DNA from: Nesterenkonia pannonica
GTDB taxonomy: Bacteria > Actinomycetota > Actinomycetes > Actinomycetales > Micrococcaceae
Direction of reading: 5' to 3'
DNA length: 64,000 bases
Assembly (NCBI RefSeq): GCF_019575955.1
Contig: NZ_CP080575.1
Span: 1,240,001 to 1,304,000, forward strand
Below, piece by piece: positions 39,856-50,970 of the stretch (its first letter is position 1; each line of letters opens with the position of its first letter). The notes under the pieces are model-generated. The model was not told the DNA's origin, did not search any database, and saw nothing but the letters and a program-made list of their open reading frames with translations. The position numbers and the translations under genes are program-made.

Positions 39856-41995
39856 CTACTCTGACTGGTTGACTCGGGAGGAGTCCCAGTCCGTCGGGAT
39901 GGTTCCGGTGTCCAACGTCACAGAGGGGCCGGGAGCCTCGTCGCTCATGGTGAGGACCGTCAAGTGACGCTCGTATGAGTCGAGCACGTCCGTGATGAGC
40001 TGCTCCTTGGTGTACCCGAAGATGTCATGGCCGGAGGAGCCGGTCGCGGAGAAGACCTCCACGCGGTGGTACGTATCTCCGGCATTGCGGAAGTTCAGCG
40101 CGAAGCTCGGCACCGCGTACTCCACCGGGTAGGCCTGGTACTTGAACACTGCCTCGTCGCCGAAGTCGACCTTGAGGTCGATCTGCTGCATTCCAGACTC
40201 GGTCGCAGTGCCTCGTTCGCAGGTGACGCGGGCGCCGCGGCGGTCATCGCCTCGGCCACCTCTTCGATGGCTAAGCATCGCCGTATTGGTCATGTACTCC
40301 TCCACCTCAGTGGGCGTCGGGTAGTGCATGTGGCGACGCAGGCGGCGCTTCCAGCGGCCCTGGCCTGGATCAGTGGCCACTGCGATCCGCTCCGACAGGG
40401 CGGAGGGAAGCTGGGCCTCTCTCGAATCCTGGGCGTAGGTCTCCATGCGCAGGGTCCTCCACACGCTGAGCATCAGGACGTAGAGCACCAGGGAGAGGGG
40501 CAGTCCCAGAATGACCGCTGCCATCTGGAGGGTGTAGATGCCGTCGAGGGTCAGCATGACCAGGGTCAGGGCGCCGATGACGGCGGACCACACCACACGG
40601 AGCCAGCGAGGGCCGTCCCCAGTGCCTGCGCTGATCTTCGAGGTGAAGTTGGCCAGCACGAGGGATCCGGAGTCGGCGGAGGTGACGTAGAACAGCAGGC
40701 CGACCACGACAGAGACTCCGATGGCGAATGTGGCGCCTGGGTACTGGGAGATCAGCTCGAAGTAGCCGGAGCCCTCAGCGTCGAGAGCGGCCTCGGCGAA
40801 GGCCGCGTCACCGCTTACGATCCTGGAGACGGTGGCGTTTCCGAAGATGGAGATCCACAGCGCGTTGAAGGCGAACGGGACCAGCAGCACACCGATGATG
40901 AACTGGCGCAGCGTGCGTCCGCGGGAGATGCGTGCGAGGAACAGGCCGACGAAGAGTGCCCAAGCCATCCACCAGGTCCAGAAGAAGATCGTCCACCATT
41001 CGAGCCATTCCCAGGACAGCCATTCCTCGGAGGTGTCAAAAGCGAAGGTCTGCGTGAGCATGCCCGGGAACATGGCGAAGAAGTCGCCGATGTTCTGCAC
41101 GAGCATGTTGAGAAGGTCCATGGTCTCGCTTACGATGAGCACGTAGAGCATCAGGGCGATGGCAGCCAGCACGTTCAACTCGGCCAAGCGCCGAATGCCC
41201 TTTTCAACGCCGGAGTACGTGGAGAAGGTCACGACAATGGCTGCCAGCACGATCAGCGAGGCCTGCACGGCGAACGTCGTCTCGATGCCGAACATCATGC
41301 CCAGCCCGAAGGACAGGAAGACGACGCCGATGCCGAGGCTGGTGGCGATGCCGAAGATGGTGCCCAGCACTGCGGCGATTTCGACCGTGTCTCCGGCGAC
41401 GCCCTGCGCGCGCTTGCCGATGATGGGGTACAGAGCGCTGCGGATCGCGAGCGGGAGGTGGTATCGGTAGGCGAAGAGTCCGAAGGCCATGCCTGTCAGG
41501 GCATACATGGCCCAGCCGGGGATGCCGTAGTGGAACATGGTCCACAGGGCTGCTTCCTCAGCGGCCTGCACCGTCTCCGGCTCAGCTCCTCCGGGACCCG
41601 CGAGGTAGTTCGTAGCCGGGCCGACCACGGAGAAGAACATCAGGTCGACGCCGATGCCCGCGGCGAAGAGCATCGAGGCCCAGGTGAAGAGGCTGAACTT
41701 GGGTTTGAGTGGTCGGGGCCCAAGCGAGTCTTGCCGACTCGGGTGAAGGCCACTATCAGCACGAAGACGACGATGATCGCTGCGGTCAGGATGAAGTACC
41801 AGCCGAGGTACTGGGAGAGCCAGACGAAGGCGTTCTCCATAGCCGCATAGATGGGGTCGGGCCAGATGGCGGCAGCAGCGGTGAAGACGACGATCAGGGC
41901 CGCCGAGATGATGAACACCGGCCAGTTCACGGGGGTCGAGGCGATGCGTGGGGCTTCGCCTCGGGCGAATCAGTATCTGCAGGCGCGGACGCCAT
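39856..41995 (-). CDS. betT: BCCT family choline/glycine betaine transporter
   Basis: Twelve-helix secondary importer for osmoprotectants. ATG 41995, after AAAGGAAA, starts MASAPADTDSPEAKPHASPR; a frame break near 41935 then gives MNWPVFIISAALIVVFTAAA. The hallmark aromatic box is in WTIFFWTWWMAWALFVGLFL. Other conserved segments are MFFSVVGPATNYLAGPG, TMFHYGIPGWAMYALTGMA, GLFLARISRGRTLRQFIIGV and LLFYVTSADSGSLVLANFTS. Further breaks are near 41700 and 40230. About 710 residues: the C-terminal cytoplasmic tail of about 150 residues, with VDFGDEAVFKYQAYPVEYAV, marks the BetT/OpuD long-tail type, in which the tail senses osmotic state. First gene of a betT-betB-betA operon. Confidence 0.94.
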
Positions 41996-42241
41996 GACGT
42001 GTTTCCTTTCGGTGGTATACCTCATCGGTGTGCGCAGGGGCCGTGGAGGGCGGGGCCTGCGCAGTTCCAGTGAGCTGTGTAGTCGAAGCGCACATCAGAG
42101 TAGATCAAGTGTGGATCTGTTCTCAGTCCGTTACAAGACTTTTTGTAGTTCGCGGCCAGGAATGGCTCCTGCAGGCGTCACTGTGGTATTCAGGGCGGGC
42201 CGGACCGACAGCGTGCCCGGGACGCGGTAGGTTAGATCTCT
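41996..42241. promoter_or_regulatory. Divergent promoter region of betT and ychF
   Basis: A 246-base gap without genes. It must carry the leftward bet promoter and the rightward ychF promoter. An imperfect dyad TTACAA (42132-42137) and TTGTAG (42144-42149) lies in its AT-rich centre and is the best operator candidate. No BetI-type repressor gene is adjacent. Confidence 0.4.
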
Positions 42242-43321
42242 GTGGCACTGACTATCGGAATCGTGGGACTGCCCAATGTGGGCAAGTCGACTCTCTTCAA
42301 CGCACTGACCAAGCAGACGATCCTCGCGGCGAACTATCCGTTCGCCACGATCGAGCCGAACGTCGGCATCGTGGATCTTCCTGATGAGCGGCTGACTCGG
42401 CTTGCTGAGATCTTCGGCAGCCAGAAGATCATTCCGGCCGCAGTCTCGTTCGTCGACATCGCCGGCATCGTCAAAGGCGCCTCCGAAGGGGAGGGGCTGG
42501 GGAACCAGTTCCTCGCCAATATTCGTGAGGCTCATGCCATCGCGCAGGTGGTCCGCGTCTTCGAGGATGAGAACGTCACCCACGTGGACGGCAAGGTGGA
42601 TCCCACATCGGACATGGAGACCATCAACACCGAGCTGATTCTGGCCGACATGCAGACGCTTGAGAACGCGATCCCGAAGCTGGAGAAGCAGGTCTCGGGG
42701 AAGAAGGCCGACAAGTCCACCCTCGATGCCTACGTGGCAGCCAAAGAGGTGCTCGACGACGGCCGGACGATCTTCTCCGCTTCGGCCTCGTTGGACATGG
42801 ATGAGCTCAAGCAGATCAGCCTGCTGACGGCCAAGCCCCAGATCTATGTGTTCAACGCCGATGAGTCGGTTCTCGGCTCGGAGGAGAAGCAGGCGGAGCT
42901 GCGCGAGTCCGTCGCGCCTGCTCAGGCAGTATTCCTTGACGCGAAGTTCGAGTCCGATCTGGTGGACATGTCCGCTGAAGAGGCAGCGGAGATGCTGGAG
43001 CTCAACGGCCAGGAGGAGTCCGGCCTGGACCAGCTGGCCCGCGTGGGCTTCGAGACACTGGGTCTTCAGACCTACCTGACGGCCGGTCCAAAGGAATCAC
43101 GGGCGTGGACGATCAGCCAGGGTGACACGGCGCCGGAGGCGGCAGGTGTGATTCACACTGACTTCCAGAAGGGCTTCATCAAAGCGGAGATCGTCAGCTT
43201 TGAAGATCTTGTAGCAGCCGGTTCGATGAATGACGCGAAGTCCGCCGGTAAGGTCCGGCTCGAAGGCAAGGAATACGTGATGCGCGACGGCGACGTCGTC
43301 GACTTCAAGTTCAACGTCTAG
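42242..43321 (+). CDS. ychF: Redox-regulated ATPase YchF (Obg family)
   Basis: P-loop ATPase that binds ribosomes and affects oxidative stress and translation fidelity. GTG 42242; intact frame of 359 residues. G1 is [17 protein letters not shown], switch region [21 protein letters not shown]3 [20 protein letters not shown], and the altered G4 motif with NADE in [11 protein letters not shown], which gives ATP preference in this family. The helical coiled-coil insertion (residues about 130-200) and the C-terminal TGS domain ([40 protein letters not shown]) are complete. Confidence 0.98.
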   Translation: MALTIGIVGLPNVGKSTLFNALTKQTILAANYPFATIEPNVGIVDLPDERLTRLAEIFGSQKIIPAAVSFVDIAGIVKGASEGEGLGNQFLANIREAHAIAQVVRVFEDENVTHVDGKVDPTSDMETINTELILADMQTLENAIPKLEKQVSGKKADKSTLDAYVAAKEVLDDGRTIFSASASLDMDELKQISLLTAKPQIYVFNADESVLGSEEKQAELRESVAPAQAVFLDAKFESDLVDMSAEEAAEMLELNGQEESGLDQLARVGFETLGLQTYLTAGPKESRAWTISQGDTAPEAAGVIHTDFQKGFIKAEIVSFEDLVAAGSMNDAKSAGKVRLEGKEYVMRDGDVVDFKFNV

Positions 43322-43397
43322 CGGCTACCAGCATCGTCAAGAGGTGCAGGAAACCTCAAGAGACCCCGTCGAGGCATAGTTCGCACAGAGAGTTCAC

Positions 43398-44641
43398 TCA
43401 CGGCACAGAGCTGGCGAGGGACGTGACTTCGTAGGTATGGCCTGCCTCGCGCAGCCGCTCAACGAGAATGTTGCCGAGGGCGGTCGCCGGGGTCAGCGAA
43501 CCTGTGGCAGACGGCAGACGGTCGCCGTCGAGGGCAAGTGAGAGGGCTGTCTCTCCGGCCATCACGGCGGTGGCGGCGTATCCCGGATCGCCGGGCCCAG
43601 CTGCGATGGCACGATAGCGCTGGCCGCTCACCGTGGAAGCAGTCACCTGGGAATGGAACCAGCCTGAGCGCCGCGCGGCCTCACTCGGGCCCGCACCGGG
43701 CGACGGAAGGACACGGTCCAGCAATATCCTCGTGATGGGCAGAGCCAGTGCGGCTCCGAACAGCCGCAGGCCAAGCGCCGTGGTCCCGGCGGTCACGGCG
43801 CCCACAGGCCCTCGCCCCATACCCATCACTTCGTCGTACTGCAGGGACCTGCCGTAGGCCCAACCCTGCAGGGCGTTGCTGCGACGCACGATCCGCGTAT
43901 TCGCTGACGCCATGATGAAGGGCGCGGCCCACGGGCCCTCATCCGTACGGCTGACCCACCCCAGATCTGGAGGCTGCCGGGTCGCGGGCTCCGCAGTCCG
44001 GTCTGGACTGAGGGAGTAGGGGTCGCCCGCAAGGGACCGCAGCGCAGGGTCTGTCCGGATACCGTCGAGCTGCCCACGCATGGACTCGATGGTGCCGCCG
44101 CTGAAACCGCCCTTCGCCCTGGCAACGAGCTGCACTTCGGTCAGTCTGCCCTCGCCGTCAGCCTGCGCGGCCTGGTGCAGGAGGAGCACCGCGAGGTCCG
44201 ACGGGACGGAGTCGTAGCCGCACGCATGGACGATCCGTGCACCTGTAGTGTTCGCAAGGGCACCCCAACGGTCGATAGCTTCACGGACGAAGGACACCTC
44301 TCCCGTCAGGTCCCCGTAGTGGGTGCCGGCGCGGGCACACGCCTCGACAACCGGCAGCCCGTATTTCGCGTAGGGACCCACCGTGGTGAAGAGAACTCTG
44401 GTGCCCGTGGCCATGGCCGCGAGCGAGTCAGGGTCCCCGTATCGGCCTCAATGATGGCCCAGTCATGGGCGGCGACGGGCAGTCTGGACCGTACGGCTTC
44501 GAGCTTTGCCCTCGACCTCCCCGCGAGTCCCACTCGCAGGTCCGGTGGAGCGTGGTGCGCAAGGTATCCAGCGATTAATTCGCCGACAAAGCCGGTCGCA
44601 CCAAAGAGGACGAGGTCGTGGTTGCGCGTTGGAGCAGCCAT
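43398..44641 (-). CDS. Saccharopine-dehydrogenase-like / trans-acting enoyl reductase family protein
   Basis: Rossmann-fold oxidoreductase related to mycobacterial Rv2449c and Rv2953. ATG 44641 gives MAAPTRNHDLVLFGATGFVG (NAD(P) loop GATGFVG), then LRVGLAGRSRAKLEAV. After a frame break near 44440 it continues VLFTTVGPYAKYGLPVVEAC, GTHYGDLTGEVSFVREAID, ARIVHACGYDSVPSDLAVLL and GGFSGGTIESMRGQLDGI, all strongly conserved in the family. A membrane-like helix (TTALGLRLFGAALALPITRI) lies near the C-terminus. About 415 residues. The physiological substrate is unknown; lipid modification is suspected for relatives. Confidence 0.85.
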
Positions 44642-44712
44642 GCCAGCAGTCTTCCACAGCAGAGACCGGGCCGGGGCTGGGCCGACCGCCGCAGCTGATC
44701 TACGCTTCACCC

Positions 44713-45364
44713 ATGACGAATCTTGAGGGTGCGGTCGTTCTGGTGGTCGGTGCCTCAGGCGGGCTCGGCTTGCGGATCGCCGATCGGCTGGAGAGCAGCG
44801 GTGCTGTCGTTGCCCGGTCCTCGAAGTCCGCAGGGCACGACCTGCGTGAACCCACTGTGATCCGGGGGTGCTGGAATCCACGCATGCGGAGCATGGACGC
44901 CTCGACGGCCTTGTCATCGCGTCCGGGGTCGTCGCATTCGGCCCCGCTTCAGGACTTGAGCCCGCCACGGTTGATGAACTCTTCGCGGTGAACACGACCA
45001 GTGCGATCGAACTCATCACTCAGAGCCACCCCTACCTCGCGGCCTCGGCAGATGACGGCCGGAAGCCCTTCGTGGTCACGCTGAGCGGGTCGTCGCTGAG
45101 ACACCCGTCGCCGGAGTGGCAGCGTATTCCGCGTCCAAGGCGGGGCTCGCGGCTTTCGCTGTTGCAGCGGCTCGCGAGTACCGTCGCGATGGCATCCGAA
45201 TCATGGACGCCCGCCCCGGGCACACCGGCACCTCGCTGTCCGAGCACCTGATCGCCGGGTCTGCGCCGTCATTCCCAGAGCCGCTGGACCCGGACCGCGT
45301 GGCAGAGCGGATCGTCACTGCGATCGTGGACGGCGAGAAGGACCTGCCCAGCACCGCGTTCTGA
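44713..45364 (+). CDS. Short-chain dehydrogenase/reductase
   Basis: Classical SDR. ATG 44713 gives MTNLEGAVVLVVGASGGLGL with the cofactor loop GASGGLG. After a frame break near 44865 come GRLDGLVIASGVVAFGP (the NAG region), DELFAVNTTSAIELI (conserved Asn) and, past another break near 45085, AYSASKAGLAAFAVAAAREY with the catalytic Tyr-x-x-x-Lys. The C-terminus has RIMDARPGHTGTSLSEHLI. About 215 residues, at the short end of the family. Substrate unknown. It is divergent from the saccharopine-dehydrogenase-like gene 71 bases away. Confidence 0.88.
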
Positions 45365-45382
45365 AAGCGGTGAGAAGCCGAG

Positions 45383-45404
45383 ATGGACTCCGGATGGGGT
45401 CCAT
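45383..45404. terminator. Hairpin between SDR and permease genes
   Basis: ATGGACTCC (45383-45391), loop GGAT, GGGGTCCAT (45396-45404): a 9-bp stem with one wobble pair, between the ends of two convergent genes. It is shorter than the other hairpins here. Confidence 0.5.
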
Positions 45405-45437
45405 TGCTGATGCTCGGGGCATCGCTCGAGCGGTCGG

Positions 45438-47583
45438 CTATGCGGTCTGGGCAGTGGAGCGCTTCAGCAGCCAGAGGAGGTAGGGCGGTCCGAGCACGGC
45501 CACTACCAGTCCGGCGGGCAGCTGATCCGGTGCAATGACAGTCCGCCCGAACGTGTCCGACAGGGACACAAGAGCGGCACCCAGCAGGGCTGACATGGGC
45601 AGGAACCAACGGTGCTCGCGGCCCATCAGCATGCGCGCCATATGGGGCGCGGCGAGTCCCACAAAGCTGATCACGCCGATGCCGATCACCGCGACCGCCG
45701 AGAGCAGCACGGCGATGATCAGCGCAGCAGCGCGTACCCAGCCCAAGCGCACTCCGAGTATCCGTGGGGTGAGTTCATCGATGCTGATGATGTCCAGTTC
45801 CCGCTGCAGCAGGATCAGGACCGGAACGGACAGCACCAGCAGCAGAAGGATCGGGGTGAGATCGCCCCACGTGGTCCCGAACGTGGAGCCGCCCAGGAAG
45901 GAGATCGCCATTGCTTGGTTGTACGGGTTGGTGGTGGATATCAGCAGTTGGGTGATGGCCTGCGCTGCCGTCATCACGCCGATGCCGACCAGCACCACCT
46001 TTTCCGGGAACCGCCGCGCGGACTGGCCAGAAGGAACACGATCAGCCCGGCCAGCGCCGCGCGGCTGGCAGCACCGGCGGACATAGTCCACGCGGAGGAG
46101 GTGAAAAGGATCATGGCGATGACGGCGTCGGCCGCCGGAGGCGGCGACGCCGAGGATTCCTGGGTCGGCCAGCGGATTCCGGGTCACGCTCTGCACCAGG
46201 GCACCGGCGATGGCGAGCACGGCACCTCCCAGGACGGCGGCGGCGACGCGTGGGCTGCGGAAGTTCAGGGTGATCTCGATGGCGCTGGCGGCCTCACCGC
46301 TGAGCCACAGCTGGATGTCCCCGACGCGCAGCCACCAGTCACCCAGCAGCAGCCCTGCGCCCATGAGGATCAGCAGAAGCAGCGCTGCGGCTGCGCTGAG
46401 GCTGACCCGACGGCTGAGCGTGATGCGGTGCGGCAGCGGCAGTGCGGAAACCTCCTGATGGCTGGCTGCGCTGCGCAGCCGGACAGCCAGCACCACGAGG
46501 AAGACCGCCCCCACCAGGGAGGTCACCACGCCGGTGGGAATGGCGACCGCGAGATTGGGTCCGGCGACGGCGAATGCCAAGGCGCGCACCGCAACGTCGG
46601 ACCCGATGACGATCAGCGCACCCACCAGGGCAGAGCCTGTGAGTGCCCAGGCGGATCGGCCGAAGCGTATGACCTTGGCAGAGGCCAGCCGCACGATGGC
46701 GGGTGCGCACAGGCCGACGAAGCCCAGTGGTCCGACCATCGTCACCGCGGCGGCGGAGAGGGCCACGGCGCAGATCAGCAGCGCGCCTCTCAGGAATGCG
46801 ACGTTGACGCCCATGGACCGTGCGGCATCTGTTCCCAGAGAGAGCACATCGGTGCTTCGGGTCAGCATGACCAGGCCGAGGGCTGCCCCCACCACCACGG
46901 GAAGCAGGGGCAGCAGTCCGGAGAGCCCGGAGAGGTTGAGCGTCCCAGCGCCCCAGAGGAACAGCCCTGCGTGGACTGAGCGAAGATCATCAGCAGGGCT
47001 GCGGTGACCGAGGCCAGGCCCATGGCAACGACAGTTCCCGCCAGAACGAGCCGAATCGGCGCATGCTCGGAGAGCCCAGCGAGGGCGAGCACCACTCCTG
47101 CTGCGATCCCGCCTCCGAGGAACGCGAGCCCGGCCGAGCTCAGCGCCGGCAGGGAGACGCCGAACGCTGCTGCGGCGGTGAGTGCCAGGTGGGCCCCGGC
47201 ATTGACCGCCAGCGTGTCCGGTGAGGCCAGCGGATTGCGCGTCATGGCCTGCAGAGCACAGCTTACTGCCCTGAGGGCGGCGCCGACGACGAGTCCCCGA
47301 CCAGCCGCGGCAGGCGCGAGTCCAGCGCCAGTGCCCGCAGATCAGCAGCGGCCTCGGTGTCGCCGGGAGTCAGGACGGCCGTCAGCAGCTCCCACGGTGA
47401 TGCTGCCGAGGTCCCCTGAGTCAGGTGCACCGCTGAGAGCAGCACCAGGGCGGCCGTGCCGAGCACCAGAGCCGCAGTCGCCGCCACACGTGCAGCGGCG
47501 GCGGCGTGCGTCACCTGTGGTCCTGCGGTGGGCGCTTCTGCTGCCAGGTGCTCCGGCTCAGCCCTGGTCCTCAGTGAGTTCAC
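45438..47583 (-). CDS. Fused FecCD-type iron-siderophore ABC permease (FhuB-like)
   Basis: Two complete FecCD permease domains in one chain of about 710 residues, giving some 20 helices, like E. coli FhuB. GTG 47583 overlaps the stop of the binding protein by 4 bases. Half 1: AALVLGTAALVLLSAVHLTQ, then the motif that reads ALRAVSCALQAMTRNPLASP. Half 2 repeats it as VLAIAGALVQSVTRNPLADP. Both contain the TRNPLA motif typical of this permease family. GCTTAC at 47261 explains Val-Ser where half 2 has Ala-Gly. Each half also has the coupling segment (LSLGTDAARSMGVN; ITPRILGVRLGWVRAAALII). Frame breaks lie near 47290, 46970 and 46050-46140. Confidence 0.9.
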
Positions 47584-48588
47584 TGGTCTCCGGCAGTCTC
47601 GACCGCTGTCTCGCTGAGGTATTCGATCCACTGCGTCGCCGAAGCGGGGCCGCCGTAGATCCAGATGCCGTCCACGGGGTGCATGGCATCGTTCTCCACG
47701 AATCCCAGGGAGTTCCATACGGAGTTGCTCTCGAGGGGCCTCGAAGGGATCATCGGGGTCAGACTCCGAGGTCCACCAGTACAGGATGGCGTCCTCGTCC
47801 AGAGCGGTCAGTCCCTCGACGTCTGCCTGGCTGATGTCATACGCCTCGTCGCCTTCGTCCTGCCACGCGGATTCGAGTCCGATCTCCGTTCCGAGGGTCT
47901 GAGCCAACGCGCCGGGACCATGCATGCGGAATGTGGCGGTGTTGCCTTCCACCGTGGGGTAGACCAGGACGAAGGGTGTTCCTTCAGCGCCCGCGTCGGC
48001 TATGGCGTCGGCCGCGGTGTCCCGGGCATCCTCGAATTCCATCCAGGCCTCATCGGCTCGGTCCTGCGCACCGAGAAGCTCAGCGGTCATGAAGAAGTTG
48101 TCCTGCATGTTGCCGAGGGGGTCAGACGCCTCGGCGCCGGGCTGCAGCACGACGGGCGCGATCTCTTCGATATCCTCCAGAAGGCCGTCCGGGACGGAGC
48201 TGTCAGCGCCGAGAATCAGGTCAGGGTCGGCCTGGCCGATGGCCTCCAGACTGGGTTCGGTGCGCAGCCCCACATCGGTGGCGTCGTCATCCACTGAAAC
48301 TGCTGTGGCCCACGCTTCGTAGCCCTCGAGGTCTGCGACTCCGACGTGAGTGCCGCCGAGCGCCTCCACGTTCTCAGTCTGCGCCCATTCGAGGGTGACC
48401 ACGCGCTGGGCGGGGGCGTCCAGCGTGATCTCCTCGCCTCGGTAGTCCGTCACGGTGACCGGCGCGGACTCTGCGGGCTCGGAGTTACTTTCCGCCTCGT
48501 CGACTTCGGTGGTGCCGCAGGCAGTCAGACCGAAGACGGCGACGGCTGAGGCCGCGGCCGCGCCTCGCAGGCGCTGTGGAAGGTTCAT
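47580..48588 (-). CDS. Iron-siderophore ABC transporter substrate-binding lipoprotein
   Basis: Class III periplasmic-binding-type lipoprotein. ATG 48588 after GAAAGGA. Signal peptide with lipobox LTAC. The N-lobe has VTVTDYRGEEITLDAPAQRV, VTLEWAQTENVEALG and PSLEAIGQADPDLILGADSS. The C-lobe has APVVLQPGAEASDPLGNMQ and VDGLTALDEDAILYWW-like segments. A break near 47730 precedes the ending WIYGGPASATQWIEYLSETA. The pattern NIxGL/PDLI fits FhuD/FepB-type ferric hydroxamate or catecholate binding. Second gene of the operon after the ATPase. Confidence 0.9.
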
Positions 48589-48653
48589 GGTGGGCAGGGG
48601 TCCTTTCGGTCACGGGTATGGCTTGGGGGTGAAGGTGCGGTCGGCGGTGAGGC

Positions 48654-49498
48654 TCAGGCGGACAGCAGAACCGGCTCTGCTGCGCCGTGCTGCTGATGCG
48701 GGTGCCGCGCCCGGCGCGACGGGCGCGGACAGCGAGCCCGCCCTGAGGCATGGGCAGCACATCGATGCGCACGCCGAAGATCTCAGTGAGCCTGTCGCCC
48801 GTCATGACTTCTGCTGGAGCGCCAGAGGCAACAATGCGTCCTCGGAGACGAGGATGACGCGGTCCGCGATGTCGGCGGCCTGCTCCAAGTCATGCAGGAC
48901 CACCCCTATGGTCAGACCGTGCTGATCGGCCAAGTCGCGAATCAGGTCCAGCAGGCTCATCTGGTGCTTGAGGTCCAGGAACGTGGTGGGCTCGTCCAGC
49001 AGGAGGACGTCCGTCTCCTGGGCCAGGCAGGCGGCCAGCCACACGCGCTGCAGCTGCCCCCGGAGAGCTGGGTGACCGGGCGGTCACGCAGCGCCTCAAG
49101 TCCGGTCAGCCGAATGGCGCGCTCCACGGCCCGCTGGCTCTGGGCGTCTGCACGGCTGAACTGCTTCCGGTGCGGGTGCCTGCCGAGCTCAACAATGTCG
49201 GAGACGGTCAGGCCGCCGGGGTGGGGCGCTGCTGGGCGAGGATCGTGAGACGTTTGGCAAAGGCCCGCGGGGAGAGTGCAGAGGTGTCGTCCCCGTTGAG
49301 TGTGACGGTCCCAGTGGTGTCGGCCAGCCTGCAGATGCCGCGCAGCAGCGTGGACTTGCCGCTGCCATTGGGTCCGATGAGCGCCGTGACGGTGCCGGGG
49401 GTCAGTTCGACGTTCGCGTCCACGACTACGGACGCGGCCCCATAGGACACCGACACTGACTCTGTCCGAAGCGCAGGAGGAGCGTGATGATTTTGCAC
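48654..49498 (-). CDS. Iron-siderophore ABC transporter ATP-binding protein
   Basis: FecE/FepC-type ATPase, first gene of the operon. GTG 49498 gives QNHHAPPALRTESVSVSYGA. Walker A is LIGPNGSGKSTLLRGI, the Q-loop is RLTILAQQ, the signature LSGG lies in DRPVTQLSGGQLQRVW after a frame break near 49060, Walker B is VLLLDEPTTFLDLKHQ and the H-loop is IGVVLHDLEQAADIADRVIL. Breaks near 49220 and 48825 were crossed. The C-terminus EVMTGDRLTEIFGVRIDVLP is family-typical and the likely stop is at 48654. No clear ribosome site is seen, so translation may be leaderless. Expression is probably iron-repressed through the box at 49522. Confidence 0.9.
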
Positions 49499-49521
49499 AT
49501 CTGAATGTTAACAAAAGGAAA

Positions 49522-49540
49522 GAAGGCTTGCCTCACCTAA
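49522..49540 (-). promoter_or_regulatory. IdeR/DtxR-type iron box
   Basis: On the minus strand the 19 bases TTAGGTGAGGCAAGCCTTC match the DtxR/IdeR consensus TTAGGTTAGGCTAACCTAA at 14 of 19 positions. The site lies 24-42 bases upstream of the ATPase start codon, where it would block transcription when iron is plentiful. Confidence 0.8.
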
Positions 49541-49632
49541 TTCGCTGACATGGGTGGGTCTCCGGGAGTCAGCGCCCCATGCGTCGCCTCGCGTCAGGCC
49601 AAAGGACTGGGCGCCGAGGCTCCTGCGCTCCT

Positions 49633-50397
49633 TCAGAACAGCGGCCAGGGAACCGCGGGCATCCCTGCGGGGAGCTGGGAACCGTGCTTCTGAGCGAAGC
49701 GCCGCGCAGCGCTCAGCGAGCGACGCGATCTCTTCGTCAGTCAGCAGCTCCGCGAGGTCGCGGCCCAGCTCGCCCTGGAGCCCTTCGCTCACGCAGTCAA
49801 TACCCTCAAGTTCCTCGGCGGTCAGAGCCTCTCCCAACCACCCCCAGAGGACCGTGCGCAGCTTGTGCTCGCGGTGGAAGGTGAGCCCGTGGTCCACGCC
49901 GTACCTGTGGCCGTCCGCCATGGCGAGTATGTGGTCGCCCTTGCGGTCAGCGTTGTTGACGATCAGGTCGAACACCGCCATGCGCCTCAGCGCTGACGAG
50001 TCCTCATGCACCAGGGTGACCATGCGTCCTTTGTCATCCTGGCCCTGCAGAACATGCTTCCAGCCCGTCTCCGGCGCATGCTCCTCCTCGACCAGGTCGA
50101 CGGCGCTCTGCTCAGGGTCCTGGTCCTGCCACAGCTGCACCATTCCTCACCCAAAGGGCCGTCGCGCAGCCAGGTGTGCGGAACCACGCCCCAGCCGAGA
50201 GCCTCTGAGACGCGGAAAGCGGCCACCTCCCGCTGCGCCAGGCAGCCGTCGGGGAAGTCCCACAGGGGAGTCTCACCGTCTATCGGCTTATAGACAACGA
50301 GCGCGTCACCGATGCTGCCCAAAAATGTTGCGTTGGAAGCCGTCCTGATACGACCTGTGAGCGTCAGCTCGCTGGCCATGAGGTCCGTGGCTGACAT
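49633..50397 (-). CDS. SCO1664 family protein (PI3/PI4-kinase-like fold)
   Basis: Conserved actinobacterial protein with a lipid-kinase-like domain; function unknown. ATG 50397 overlaps the DUF3090 stop (TGATG). It reads MASELTLTGRIRTASNATFL, ALVVYKPIDGETPLWDFPDG (kinase-type Lys), EVAAFRVSEALGWGVVPHTW, then after a break near 50140 MVTLVHEDSSALRRMAVFDL, IVNNADRKGDHILAMADGHR and YGVDHGLTFHREHKLRTVLW, where the NNADRK and GVDHG segments are the catalytic and metal motifs of this fold. A second break near 49675 leads to the ending PAVPWPLF with stop at 49633, the usual family end; the uncorrected frame runs on to 49508. Confidence 0.88.
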
Positions 50398-50947
50398 CAG
50401 CCCTCAGGAACGATGCAGGTATGCCCGTCGGCGTCGATCGGGTAGCCGCAGAGCGGGCACGCCGGGCGTCCGGCGCCGACAATCTCATGGGTGCGCTTTG
50501 CGAACGCGCGGGCAGTGCCCACCGGCATTCGCACCACCAGCATTTCGCTGTCGGGCGAGCTGTCCTCATCGGGGCTTCACCGCCCTCATCGCCGTCGGCG
50601 TCCGTGATGGGGTAGGCCTCGATGACGACCTGGGCGGTGGTGGGGTCCCATCCCAGGCTCATAGTGCCGGTGCGGAAGCGCTCCTCGACGGCCTCAAGCT
50701 GGTCATTGTCGACAAGCTCCGGGAGTGCTGGTGGGCACGCTGAACCGGTTGCCCTCCACGCTGATGAGCTGGTCCAAGATCTCATCGATCTTCTCCGCGA
50801 GCAGAGCCGACTGCTGCTTCTCGAGGGCGACGCTCACCATCTGGGTCCCTGCGCGCACCTGCAGATAGAACGTGCGCGCCCCGGAAGGCCGATGGTGCCG
50901 ACGACGGCCCGGTCAGGCCAATCAAAATCGTGAACACGAGCAGGCAT
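50397..50947 (-). CDS. DUF3090 family protein
   Basis: Conserved actinobacterial protein with a C-terminal zinc-ribbon-like end. The start is ATG 50947, because the frame then reads MPARVHDFDWPDRAVVGTIG, the family's opening; after a break near 50885 it continues ARTFYLQVRAGTQMVSVALE and KQQSALLAEKIDEILDQLIS. Further breaks near 50730 and 50565 lead to MLVVRMPVGTARAFAKRTHE and the cysteine pair in RPACPLCGYPIDADGHTCIV, ending PEG. It always travels with the SCO1664 and histidine phosphatase genes in this phylum, often near mycothiol ligase mshC. Biochemical role unknown. Confidence 0.9.
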
Positions 50948-50970
50948 AGCACCATTCTAGGCCTTGCGGG

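Noticed and set aside
40027-41850. Open reading frame of 607 codons on the plus strand across the BCCT transporter
   Set aside because: It is antisense to betT, rich in Gln, His and Glu, as expected from the complement of a GC-rich membrane protein gene, and lacks any known motif.
45612-46979. Open reading frame of 455 codons on the plus strand across the fused permease
   Set aside because: Same case: complement of a helical membrane protein, no ribosome site, no recognisable domain.
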